In this document: piece by piece, positions 8,717-18,476 of the stretch
Layout: each line of letters begins with the position of its first letter
Numbering within the stretch: the stretch's first letter is position 1
Assembly: GCA_025766275.1 (NCBI GenBank)
Contig: JAFKAC010000283.1
Span: 1 to 29,124, forward strand
Reading direction: 5' to 3'
DNA length: 29,124 bases
From: Lactarius indigo
Taxonomy: Eukaryota; Basidiomycota; Agaricomycetes; Russulales; Russulaceae
Position numbers and translations under genes: made by a program
Notes under the pieces: generated by a model
Databases searched by the model: none
Seen by the model: the letters and a program-made list of their open reading frames with translations, nothing else
Told to the model about the DNA's origin: nothing

Positions 8717-11700
8717 TGGTCATGCTGGTTGCAGGCTCCCATGTATTGTCACTTGGTGGGAATCCTTTCCATTTTACCAGGTAGTGGAGTTTGCACCCTC
8801 GCCCTCGTGCCTGGGCGTCTTCAATGCGCTCCACCTCATACTCCTCTTCTCCATCGATAAGGTCAGGTGGAGGTCGGGTGAAATTTGCGCCGTGCATCTC
8901 CGTCTCCTTATACGGTGTGAGAAGGTTTGCATGGAATACCGGGTGGATCTTCCATGTAGTGGGGAGTTCGAGTTCGTAAGAAATGTCTGATAGAACCTTC
9001 GTTATCTTGAATGGTCCGTGTCTCTTTGGGGCTAGTTTACTTGTGGGGTAGAAGGTACGGAGGTTCGTCCCTTCTAGCCATACTTGGTCTCCTTGTTGAT
9101 AGGGTGTGAACCCCATTTTGCCTCATTGCATCATAAGGCATTGCGCGTGTTTAATACTGTCCTGGGCGTGTTGCCTGAGTACTAGCAGTTCTTCCAATCG
9201 TTGGTCCACAGCTGGGCAGCTCGACGGTTTGGGGCTCCAGGTGGTTCGCGGTTCCCATCCCATAAGGAGCGAGAATGGGGAGTGTTTGGTTGTGGCATTT
9301 GCCCAGGAGTTGTGCGCGAATTGTGCCATCGGTAGGACTTCTGCCCAGTTATCTTGCCTTACATTGCACCAGTGTCGCAAGTATTGTTCCAGCCATTGGT
9401 TGGTGCGTTCCGACTGGCCATCGGTCTGGGGGTGATATGCCGATGATATGTTTTGTTGTATCCCCAGCGTGCGGCACAGTTGTCTCATGAAGGTAGACGC
9501 AAATCTGGGGTCTCGATCGGATATAATTTTTCTGGGTAGGCCGTAATGAGGGTATACATGTTGGAGATAGAGTTTGGCCACTCCTTCTGACGTGATGGTT
9601 TCATTGCAAGGAATGAATATTGATGCTTTTAAGCAATCGTGATTGGTGATGGTGAGAATCGAATCGAATCCATTGGATACGGGGAGTTTGACTATGAAAT
9701 CCATTGCTACCACTTCAAAGGGTTCGGCTGTTGGATCTGTGGTAATGGGGAACAGGTCGGGCTTTTGTCGGTGAGAGTTAATCTTGTTGCTTTGACAGAT
9801 GGCACATCCCTTGACGTATGCTTCCACGTCTTTTCGCATATTCGGCCACCAGAAGTCACGTCGTACCAGTTCTAGAGTATTGGCGATTCCTGGGTGTCCG
9901 GCGCTCGGAGTGTCGTGGAAAAAGGTGATTACCCCCCGCTTAAGGTCGTTGTTTCCCACAACAACGAGGGCGTCGCCCTTCCACCATAGCCCATCGTGCT
10001 TCTTTAGGTTATGGGGTTCGACCCATGGGAGTACTGCCGATTCTTCCATGCTCTGAGTAATTTGGGTCCATATGTCCATATCGTGCATGGATGTCTGGGT
10101 GACCTTTAGGAACACTTCTTCTGGTAGTACTGTGACCTGGTCATTGTCCGTTGTTCCATCGTCATAGTCAGGGCGTCTTGATAGGGAGTCTGCTTGGGTA
10201 TTCTTGGTGCCGGGGATATGTTTGAGCACGAAATTGTATTCAGAGAGTTCCTGGAATTCTCGTGCTACACGCCTACTAATTTTTCTTGGTTCCTTCCAAT
10301 ATTGGAGGTTGGCATGGTCAGTGTGGATGGTTATCAAGTGGGGGGAGCCAATAAGATATGTGCGCCATGTTCGTAGGGCTTTGATGATGGCCAGTAATTC
10401 TCTGTCATAGATGTCGTAGTTACGTTCTGCTTCGGTTAGTGATTCCGAATAGAACACCACTGGGTGTAGTTTCTGGTCTTCTCCCTTTTGATTTAGTACT
10501 GCTCCTAGGGCGTAGCTTGAGGCATCGACCTCTATCTCGAAGGGTTGGTCGAGTTTTGGAAATAGAAGTACAGGTTCGGAGCTAATTCGTTCCTTGATAG
10601 TGTCGAACGCTTCTTGCCGGAACTTCGTCCATTCCCATGGTGTATCCTTCTTTGTGAGGTCGTGGAGCGGTCTTGCTATCGTGGAGAACCCTCTTATGAA
10701 TCGTCGGTAGAAGTTGCAGAAGCCTAGAAAGGCTCGTACTTCTTTTAGAGTTTTTGGTGCCTTCCAATCTCGTACACCCTGTACTTTTACTGGGTCCATT
10801 CGCAGCTTGCCGTGTCCGATGATCAGGCCTAGGTATTCCACTTCATAAACCTCGAATACGCATTTCTCTGGCTTGATGTATAGGTCGTGTTCATCACATA
10901 GATCCAGGACGCGATGTAGAATTTGTCGATGATGGGTGCGATTGTCTGCTGTTGTGATTAGAATATCGTCCATGTAGACGATAACTTCTCCGGTCAGTAC
11001 CAATTCCCGGAATATGGTGTCCATCATGGTTTGGAAGGTACTGGGGGAGTTGGTAAGGCCGAAGAACATGACTCGCGGTTCAAATAATCCCTGGTTGGTT
11101 TTGAACGCCGCTTTCCACTCGTCACCCGGTTTGATTCGAACATTGTTGTACCCCCATCGGATATCGAGCTTGGAGTAAAGTCGTGCCTCTCGGATCCGAT
11201 TGATAAGTTCAGGGATCAAGGGGAGTGGATAGTGGTTCTTTACGGTTAGTTCGTTGAGGCGACGATAGTCCTGTACCGGCCGCAATTTCCCGTCCTTCTT
11301 TTTGATGAAGAAGAAGGGAGAAGCGTAGGGGGATTTTGACGGTTGGATGTATTTTTTGTCTAGATGTTCGGTTATGAATTCGGACAGTTTTTCGGTTTCG
11401 GGGATCGTAAGTGGGTATACCTTGCAGTCCATGGTTTCAGGGGCAGTTGGGATTAGATCAATGGCGTGGTCCCACGTCCGTGAAGGGGGAAAGCGTTGGG
11501 AGGCCTCTTCGCTAAAGACCTTATGGTGCCTGCGATACTCTTCAGGAACGAGTTCTTCAAAGGTCTTTTGCGGCTTCTTGGCTGCCTCCTGTTGCGCAAG
11601 TTCCGAAGCTGTTGTTGTTTTTCGCAGTCGGATGAGTGGCGCTTCTTCTCCTTCCAGTTGCTCCCAGGCCAATTCGTCAAGTTGATACGTCTCCAATGCC

Positions 11701-12233
11701 TTAATGGTAGCTTCCATAGGCATGGCTTCATCTGACAAATTCAGGCTGGTAATTACTACCGGTTGGAATTCTTCATCGAGGGTGGCATCTCGCCAGTGGA
11801 ACTTTGGTTCGAAGGCTGTGAACCAAGGGTATCCAAGTATGACTTCGTCGTTTCCCAGGTCGGTGATAAGAAACCGGAGATGTTGGGTCTTTCCTCCTGT
11901 TTTGACCGTGAGGTCAGTGAAGGAAGTGATTTCCCCTCCTTGATTGTGGGTTCCATCCACATTCCATATTTTGATGGGACGTTCGGTGGCTAGCCAAGCT
12001 ATCTTTAGTCGTTTCAGGAGGTTTGCGCTTATAAAATTATTGGTGGCGCCAGAATCAATGAGGACGTTTCGTTTGGCCGTCGCGTGAGCAGATTTGAAAA
12101 GAACTGGAATTCACATGGATCAGAATCTGCTATTGTACACGCTAAGTTTTAATGCTCTAGCCCAGGCCGCCGGGTTCAAGCGTTCAGAAAATCCTTCTTC
12201 TGGCCAAATAATTTGTCCACCATCAATTCTCAT
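8646..12233 (-). pseudogene. Gypsy-1 Pol (PR-RT-RNase H-IN-chromodomain), three in-frame TGAs
   Basis: One frame of about 1195 codons starts at an ATG (12233-12231) that overlaps the Gag stop as ATGA. TGA codons interrupt at 12120-12122, 12111-12113 and 9123-9125, and the frame is otherwise open. Motifs: protease LIDSGATNNF (D60), RT YMDD (420-423), RNase H EVDASSYALG (D570), integrase HHCC (GHPG, GCAICQSNK) and D845 (AMDFIVKLP), D906 (ISDRDPRF), E942 (DGQSERTNQ) with D-X35-E spacing. A GPY/F module follows ([16 protein letters not shown], about 1073-1108), then a chromodomain ([21 protein letters not shown], about 1130-1185), which in this group guides insertion to marked chromatin. The stops fit CGA-to-TGA changes. 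Confidence 0.93.
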
Positions 12234-13837
12234 ACTTCCGGGGATTGAGCGAATAGTGCTGCTACCTGGGCATCTGCTTGTTCTTCATTAGAGAGTGGGC
12301 ATGATGCGGTCATGGAGATAGTGGCGGTTGTGGGGGCGCTGGCTGCGGCAGTTGTGGTTTCAGTTGTTTTGATGGTGGTAGACTTCTGGGGACAGTTGCG
12401 GGAAATATGCCCCTGGCCTCGACAGCGGAAGCATCTTCCTTCTTTTTGCAGCTGCAGCTTTTCGGTGTCTGTTAGAGCGGCTCTAGCTCTTGTGCAGCTA
12501 ACATCCATCGCATTGGGATCTCGGTTCTTGTTTAATGCCGATAACCACTGGTCACGGGATGCTCCCCCTCGTTTATTGTTTCCTCCTTTCGTGAGTTTAT
12601 CTTTTAGAAGGAGGTATTTGGCTTGTTGCAGTGTTACGGCTGCTTTCCAGTCATCCCATGTGATCGGATGATGGAACTTGATTGCATTTACAACGAGGGC
12701 GTTAGGGAGTCCCTTCTGGAAAATTTCCAATGTGGTAGCTTCATCTTTGTTGTATCCTGCCTTGTTGGCGAGATTCGAGAATTTTGCGATATATGTATCG
12801 ATGTCTTCTTTTTCCATCCTTAGAGTTTGGATGGAGTGTCGGGCCTTCTGTTGTTGCGTGGTATCGGTGTAGGCCTGAATGAATCGTGCTTCAATAGTGT
12901 CCCAAAGGTTTTCTTCGTTTAGGGCCACTCCTGCTACTAGTTGGGCAACAAGCCACTGAATTTGTTCCTCGACCCAGTCGTCCACGAGGGGGCCTCTGAT
13001 GTAGGAGAGGAGGGTCATTGCGCGGGAGTACGGGACCACCAGTTGTTGCACGGTGGGGTTCATTCCTCGATAGAGGGAGAAGGCGTTGAGAAACGCCCGA
13101 CTTGATTCCCGATCTCCTGCAAACTCCAGCGGGGTGTTCCCTCCGAGTCTTCCGTTGAGGAGGCCCAGGGCTGCTCCTCCTGCAGCTGCGCCTCCACCTC
13201 CAGGCGCGCCGCCTCCGCCTCCACCTCCAGGTGCACCGCCTCCACCTCCAGGCGCACCGCCTCCATGATGGCTTCCTGGGCCTCCTGGAGGGCCGCTTCC
13301 GCCTGCCGGTGCACTTCCTCCCACAGGATGTCCTCCACTACTTGGAGCAGCCGTAGAGGAGGACGTTCCTCCACTGGGTTGGCCGCTTCCTGATTGGGTG
13401 AGGGTGGTTGCGAGTTGGGATTGGGTGGTGGACATGTCGGCATATGACGCGAAGTTGACTGTTCTGGTGATAGTAGGTGTGAGAGTGGGATCTGGGTTTT
13501 CGCTATCTGAGTCGGGTTCTGCGACGTCAGAGTCGACGTCAATGCCTTGTATCCGGGTTTTCCCTGGTCCGAGCCCAAGGGATGCGGGTACTGGTTTGAT
13601 TGAGTACCAAGAGTTCTTTTTGTCCAAATAGGCGACGTAGGCCCAGACGTGTTGATCTTCGATATATTTGATGGGTTCGTAGGTGTTTTTGTCAGGGTCA
13701 AAGACGTAGTAGCCTGTGTCGTGAGGAGTGTTCCTCCAAGTGGCCGTTCCTTTGATCGAGGATCGGAGGTCGTCGTCGGTGTGTCGTTCCAGGTATTCCT
13801 GGACAAACTTGGTTCGGCTTCGGCTGGTGAGAGCCAC
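12230..13837 (-). CDS. Gypsy-1 Gag (535 codons, apparent GTG start)
   Basis: A central retrotransposon Gag region (PLVDDWVEEQIQWLV, then LWDTIEARFIQAY, residues about 280-400) is followed by a CCHC knuckle CFRCRGQGHISRNC (469-482). A Gly/Ala/Pro-rich repeat (GGAPGGGG units, about residues 170-215) precedes it. The frame is open up into the 5' LTR and no ATG occurs before residue ~134. The codon at 13837-13835 is GTG in the context ACCGTGGC, a perfect Kozak site if A replaced G, so start loss or non-AUG initiation is likely. It would form the particle shell and bind RNA. Confidence 0.88.
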   Translation of the reverse strand: MALTSRSRTKFVQEYLERHTDDDLRSSIKGTATWRNTPHDTGYYVFDPDKNTYEPIKYIEDQHVWAYVAYLDKKNSWYSIKPVPASLGLGPGKTRIQGIDVDSDVAEPDSDSENPDPTLTPTITRTVNFASYADMSTTQSQLATTLTQSGSGQPSGGTSSSTAAPSSGGHPVGGSAPAGGSGPPGGPGSHHGGGAPGGGGGAPGGGGGGGAPGGGGAAAGGAALGLLNGRLGGNTPLEFAGDRESSRAFLNAFSLYRGMNPTVQQLVVPYSRAMTLLSYIRGPLVDDWVEEQIQWLVAQLVAGVALNEENLWDTIEARFIQAYTDTTQQQKARHSIQTLRMEKEDIDTYIAKFSNLANKAGYNKDEATTLEIFQKGLPNALVVNAIKFHHPITWDDWKAAVTLQQAKYLLLKDKLTKGGNNKRGGASRDQWLSALNKNRDPNAMDVSCTRARAALTDTEKLQLQKEGRCFRCRGQGHISRNCPQKSTTIKTTETTTAAASAPTTATISMTASCPLSNEEQADAQVAALFAQSPEV

Positions 13838-13845
13838 GGTGTAAG

Positions 13846-13856
13846 AGACTAGACTT
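13846..13856 (-). other. Gypsy-1 self-primer binding site
   Basis: Element strand AAGTCTAGTCT, 2 nt inside the 5' LTR. It is the exact reverse complement, over 11 nt and no further, of AGACTAGACTT in the LTR (14095-14085), just where transcription should start after the TATTTAAA box. It resembles no tRNA 3' end (no TGG). This is the Tf1/sushi self-priming arrangement. Confidence 0.85.
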
Positions 13857-13858
13857 AA

Positions 13859-14433
13859 TGTAATGCCACTACAGGGGCGTTGCGTACGACCTATACAGAG
13901 TCAGTCGAATTGTGGTAGCGCAAGCTCTAAGGCTTGGCTTCAGCGAGATGGTGCACAAGGATCACAAGGACGATGGTCACTTGGATCGTAGAGGGAAGGC
14001 CAAGACTCGAAGGTCTGGCAAAGGCAAAGGGGTTCGTGAGACTTGTGAAAGCACAGAGGCGTTCGAGTGTAGTATTTACACAAGAAGTCTAGTCTACTGT
14101 ACAAGCTAGATAGGACTAGGTTTAAATAGATAATAGTCTGTATGGCGACTACAAACAGATGGCGCCATCGTTAGTCTCGGAACAAAGGATGGGACATAAA
14201 GGGAACAAAGGGGCGTCATACTGGGAGTAAAGGGGAATCACGCGGGGTCGCGCGTGATTGGGAACACGACGGGTACTAGCACATGTTGAACTTTATCAGA
14301 GGGAAACATCGATAAGTAAGACGCGCGATAGGAACCGGATAATCGTAAGGTCCGCGTAGTTGTACAGGGCTCGTATAGTGTGGGAAGGGGAATAGTGATA
14401 TGCGAAAGAACGAGTCCGAGAAAAATCGTAACA
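13859..14433 (-). repeat. Gypsy-1 5' LTR (575 bp)
   Basis: Pairs with 6536-7110 at 565 of 575 positions. TATTTAAA box at 14128 to 14121 and predicted transcript start at 14095 on the minus strand. Confidence 0.95.
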
Positions 14434-14696
14434 CATCCCTTGTACAGTGTCACTACCAGAAAGTGTATAAGTAGAGTACCATGTATGCTCCTGGTCCACA
14501 TCAGTTCTCACTGCTTGTGTGCCAGGTAAGCTTTCTGCCCTTCAATGTATAACATCAGTTCTCACTGCTTGTGTGCCAGACACTCTTGCTGTACCTTGTC
14601 AAGACTTCCCTGTTGCTGTTTCCAGCCACCCAGCCTATCTCACCACAGAACACTTTGTCACTCTGTGAGTATGCTATCTATGTGTGCTGTTCATCA
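14434..14696 (+). repeat. Copia 3' LTR, right segment
   Basis: Begins with the duplicated CATCC and continues the LTR to TTCATCA. It differs from 709-917 by one T/G and by an extra 54 bp (14526-14579) that starts GTAAGC and ends GCCAG. The extra piece includes a second copy of the preceding 28 bp (14498-14525 repeated at 14552-14579). Confidence 0.93.
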
Positions 14697-15040
14697 GAGC
14701 CCAGTTGCATAGAGGGCTGAAGAGCTATGTGCATGGTTGAAATATTGGTTGCATGGACAACAGAACATTGGCAGAACGAGGCCAAACGTACAAGAGGGGA
14801 AGCTCTACAGAAGATTGGAAAGGGATGAGATAAACCACTAATACCGTACAATATTCACCTACATTTTCCTAATGTCTGGGGAAGCGAATAGTGACTCAGC
14901 CCTTAATATCTTGGAAGTCGAAGACATGAGCACTACAGCAGCACCAAGAGAAGGTGGAGACAGTGAGGGATGTGAATGTGTCCACAAGGAGGTCTTTCTA
15001 ATGCAAATCGTGAGTGCAAACGAGATTGAACCATAATACC
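14697..15040 (+). pseudogene. Possible fragment of an unidentified gene
   Basis: One frame reads EELCAWLKYWLHGQQNIG and GKLYRRLERDEINH, then TAA. It remains open afterwards from 14872 (MSGEANSDSALNILEVED) to about 15040, where GTGAGT (15010-15015) could be a 5' splice site. Composition looks protein-like, but I recognise no family. It begins right at the copia boundary, so the upstream part was probably cut away. Confidence 0.25.
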
Positions 15041-16440
15041 ATGTGTTGGACTAAGATGTCCATCAGAGACAACTTCCAAATTCCGAGCCAGTGTAAGCAG
15101 TCTCGCCCACGACCTGTGTCTAAAAAAAAGTCTACCCCCCTGGTGACAGCATGGCACCTGTCTGAAATAGTGTCTTGTATCGTTGTAACTTACGGCCCAC
15201 ACATGCAAGTGCACATAAGACAACTATTGTATCATGGTTTTCATATCGATACAGTATACAATAGTCAGACCCCTCGCAACCGCAGCATAGGCGAGGTTTG
15301 AATATTTGAATACCAGTTTAGGCCACCAATCCTGAAGCTCTGGCATCCTTTGCTGGCACTTGGTCCACCCAAATTATTTTGCCTCCACTCTGAACCATTA
15401 AATGGAAGTCTGCCTATAGGACTGCAAGTTGTGACCCTACAATACGGAGTATTGTACTGTATTATGGTGTATATATTTGTTACAGTACTGTAATAAAACC
15501 GCAATGAGAGGGTGAGTGTAGCGTTAGTGTCAAAAGATGCCTGCTAAGAAAGCCCATTTTATTTCCATCAAACTTTATACTACACAGTTCCATCAACCCT
15601 CGTGCATCAGTCGCTGTGCATTGGTATAGCACTGTACCCATCGCTGGAAATAGTGTGAACTAAATAGGAGGAATTTGAAAATGGCCCATGTGATGTTCAG
15701 CGTTTATTTCCAAATGCACTGGCAGAACTAGTGTCAACTGCCGTGGGCAGACAGACTTGCAGACAGACCCATACTAGTGTTGTGACATACAGTCAGCAGC
15801 CTTGCATTGTTTGCTTTTGTCAGAGTGTCACTCCTGTATATCATTCTCACTCTCAGCCACCATCAGAACAGGGTCCTGACTGACTTAGTGTGGGGCTTGA
15901 TCAAAAAAAAAGACTTAGGGTGGGGTGGAGTATGTGAGTTAGGCGCTAATCTTGATGCTGATATGACACTATTGTATACAGAATCATTGAACGTGGATGG
16001 CATCCATGTAAACCCCACTGCAGGGATTTCTCTGAGACCCTATAGCTGGCAGTGTGAAACGAGTATCCTAAGAGAGATGTAGATGGATCATTTTTAGAAA
16101 TGCTTACAAAATTACATTTACATGCAAGTTGAAATATCTGATTTTCTCTGTGTTCTGAGGAAGCGAGCTGAAGCCACGCAACTGCTTGTTGATAAGATCA
16201 GTCCATCGGTTCAATCAGCAGGAAAAATCGAGTGTTAGCGACAGCGAACGCAGAAAACCCAGAGTGTGATTCATTGCAGCAAGGCAGGCCCGACTTTTGA
16301 ACCAGGATCCACTTTTGCAATGACAAGGACAAAAAAAATCAATATAGTCACATTGGTTTTACAATCACGCTACAATACAGTCCGATTCAAATGTGAACCA
16401 TGACTCGGATCAACTCTGAGGCCCGCTGACACTATCGTCT
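15041..16440. other. No gene recognised
   Basis: AT-rich sequence with short unconvincing ORFs (for example 15807-16082). It contains small palindromes (ACAATAC/GTATTGT near 15440, TACAGTACTGTA near 15482) but no clear terminal inverted repeats. Confidence 0.5.
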
Positions 16441-16539
16441 CTACCCAAAGTTATATCTTATGTCTTCCTCCTTGCCACACACACACATTCTCTCCCTCTC
16501 TAACTCTGCTTCTTCACCATATCACATCAAGCCTCAACT
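16440..16539 (+). promoter_or_regulatory. CT-rich stretch before an ATG, promoter-like
   Basis: Pyrimidine-rich tract (CTTCCTCCTTGCC, a CA run, CTCTCCCTCTC) ending just before ATGATGGCC at 16540. Such tracts are common upstream of basidiomycete genes. No TATA box is obvious. Confidence 0.3.
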
Positions 16540-16758
16540 ATGATGGCCACCCGTACTCGCCTCGGTTCTCGTCTTGGAACCAGCCCATTGGCCACTCAAA
16601 GACAGGCCGCACGTCCCTGCACCTCGTGCCACCTTTGTCCATCAACACCCTGGGCTCATCGCATTGCCCATCTCACTGACCCCCTCCTACCTTTCATCGC
16701 TTCACCCGCACTCCTGTCGATCTCTAGGGTCTCCTTTCAAACTCTCATCTGTCTCTAG
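16540..16758 (+). CDS. Short ORF of unknown function (72 aa)
   Basis: Starts MMATRTRLGSRLGT after the CT-rich tract. The basic/Ser N-terminus is loosely like Gag N-termini of fungal gypsy elements, but no diagnostic motif follows and another frame (16574-16873) is equally open. It may be a decayed element or chance. Confidence 0.2.
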   Translation: MMATRTRLGSRLGTSPLATQRQAARPCTSCHLCPSTPWAHRIAHLTDPLLPFIASPALLSISRVSFQTLICL

Positions 16759-17280
16759 CCACCCCCAAGACACCATGCAGATCGCCACGCTCGCAGTTGG
16801 AGTTGGAGGAAGACTTGTCATGTGTAATTTCTCAGCCCCCTTTATTTTCGTATCCTCACTTCCCTTCACCTAGATAGTCTGTTTTGGATTCTCGTGTTCG
16901 CGACCACACTCCATTGTCTTTGCTCGTACCTATGGCACTTTGCTGTCCCCTACACTCATACCCTCGACTCCTTTCCACATAGTTGTAGAAACTGTTAGAT
17001 ACCGACCATTTGTATCTAATGTGGTGTTCTTGGCTCATAAATAGGATTGTCATGGTTTTCCCCCTCTTCTACCTCTGCATGCTTATCCCGGCAGTCAGGC
17101 CTAGTCAGGCCCTACCATGAGGGATTAAGTTCACTAGTTATCTCACGTCGCTCTCTCTGGCCTTCGTCTCACTCTCATCGCCTTGCTCTCGCTAGCCCTT
17201 GGGCCGACTCCCCTTGGCCCATGGATCTTCCATTCTTTCCTCTCTAATCCAGTGGAATCCCCTCTGCCTTTTGAACTCAC

Positions 17281-17916
17281 ATGGACTTGACTCCATACAA
17301 TGTCGCTCCCCTTGGCCACTGTTACTGTCTTCTACTCCCTCGCTTGTACTTTGGGCTGCTCAACCCTGAGAACCTTGGCATCCACACACCCTTGAGCTTT
17401 TGCCTCTGCTGGAGTTTTCGATGTTCAACCTCCCGCTTGTTGCTCTGCTGCCCAATCAGTTACCTGGATCGTTGTCAGAATCTCTCTCTGGGCCTTACAA
17501 ATTTGAATCTACTCCCATATGCTGTCGATGTTGCCTCATTGAGTACTGAGTCCTTGGTGGATATGTTCTTGTTGTCGCTGGCAGAGCCCATTCCCTTCCT
17601 GCCTGCGTCACTCAAAACATTGCCAAATGCAACAATTTCACTCCATTCGGTGCTACTATCTCTGTTACAGCACGTTTTTCTTATTTGTCTTTACCATGGC
17701 GTTGGCCACAAGGGCATGGTTCCACTGTGTGGCTGCAGCTTTCAGAGATCCGGCGCCTTCACAAACCATTTATTGTACCTACAATTGATGACCACATGTG
17801 CAACATTCTGGGCATCTGGGGCCAGGGGAGCTGTCACTCCTGCGTTCTTCCCACCTGAAGGCATGCTCTACTCGCCCTTCCTCTCCCAAGGTGTCCACTT
17901 TCAGGAAGGATACTGA
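17281..17916 (+). CDS. Unassigned ORF (211 aa), doubtful
   Basis: The longest frame in a C/T-rich stretch. It is Leu/Cys-rich with no recognisable motif. An overlapping frame (about 17540-17850) contains PWRWPQGHGSTVWLQLSE and RRLHKPFIVPTIDDH, which looks at least as protein-like, so the region may be a decayed gene with shifts. Neither frame is identified. Confidence 0.2.
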   Translation: MDLTPYNVAPLGHCYCLLLPRLYFGLLNPENLGIHTPLSFCLCWSFRCSTSRLLLCCPISYLDRCQNLSLGLTNLNLLPYAVDVASLSTESLVDMFLLSLAEPIPFLPASLKTLPNATISLHSVLLSLLQHVFLICLYHGVGHKGMVPLCGCSFQRSGAFTNHLLYLQLMTTCATFWASGARGAVTPAFFPPEGMLYSPFLSQGVHFQEGY

Positions 17917-18471
17917 TCGTCTCCCACTACTACCCTAGGTCATCTTCGGTATCCTGTCCAACCACTACAGGTGGAAATAGCCCCTTGTGATCGATCTACT
18001 TTTCTGCGCTGTCCTCAAGCTTTGCTCTGGATTTGTCAACACTCCCTCGCCCTTCGCTCCATCTTTAGTATTGCAATGGGTGGTGTCTGGGGTCTCACAT
18101 CATCAACCACGCTCGAGAATCTCTCTGTCAAAGTGGGCGTAATATCCTGTTTTCGAAATTTCATGTCAATCACTGCAGTGGCAAATGCAGTAGCCTAGTA
18201 CCGTCTGAGGATATCCCTTGTCAGTCTGAAACACGGTGATTTGAGCTAGGGCCAGAATGTAAAGATGGTGTACACAAGTCACTGAAGAGTTGGCCTAATC
18301 CATGACACAGAGTGAATCAAATCCAATCAATACAATGAAATTCATGGCCACCCAGCACAAATACAGGTGGAGGAACACAGAGCTGGACATGCCTAATTAG
18401 TGTCTGGCATAAATGAGATGTGTGGAGGAAGACGCCCCTCAGTGCTTCCTTTCCTCTCCGAGTCCTTTAGC
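17917..18471. other. No gene recognised
   Basis: Short frames only. Nothing repeats elsewhere in the window. Confidence 0.5.
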
Positions 18472-18476
18472 ATGCC

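Larger units (their letters stand above)
6536..14433 (-). mobile_element. Gypsy-1: full-length Tf1/sushi-type chromovirus with a third ORF
   Basis: Flanked by CATCC target duplications (6531-6535, 14434-14438). It has 575-bp LTRs, a self-complementary PBS, Gag (12230-13837), Pol (8646-12233), and an accessory ORF3 (7145-8716) before the polypurine tract. The domain order PR-RT-RNase H-integrase with GPY/F module and chromodomain places it in the chromoviruses. Its LTRs differ at 10 positions, all transitions, 8 of them at CpG. Three in-frame TGAs in Pol and a GTG where Gag should start suggest this copy is dead. Confidence 0.93.
347..14696 (+). mobile_element. Ty1/copia LTR retrotransposon, interrupted by a gypsy element in its 3' LTR
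   Basis: LTRs begin TGTTGATAAG and end TTCATCA. The order is 5' LTR 347-917, primer site 918-929, leader, one Gag-Pol ORF 1698-6149, polypurine tract 6161-6168, and 3' LTR 6169-6535 resumed at 14434-14696. Domain order (Gag, PR, integrase, RT, RNase H) is that of copia. The first 367 bp of both LTRs are identical by direct comparison. The 5-bp flanks do not match (TTTTG before, GAGCC after), so no target duplication is visible although the solo relative at 18477 has one. The 7.9 kb interruption is the gypsy-1 element. Confidence 0.9.

Noticed and set aside
12111..12122. TGA stops as recoded Trp or programmed readthrough
   Set aside because: At alignable gypsy-2 sites the stops mostly replace Arg, not Trp, and LTR differences are CpG transitions, so mutation fits better.
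13060..13806. 248-aa minus-strand ORF overlapping Gag in another frame
   Set aside because: Its Glu/Ala-rich repeats come from reading the Gly-rich Gag repeat out of frame. No independent motif, so overprinting is not supported.
15420..15500. Small palindromes as a MITE or mariner end
   Set aside because: Inverted repeats are under 13 bp, and no matching second end or TA duplication was found.
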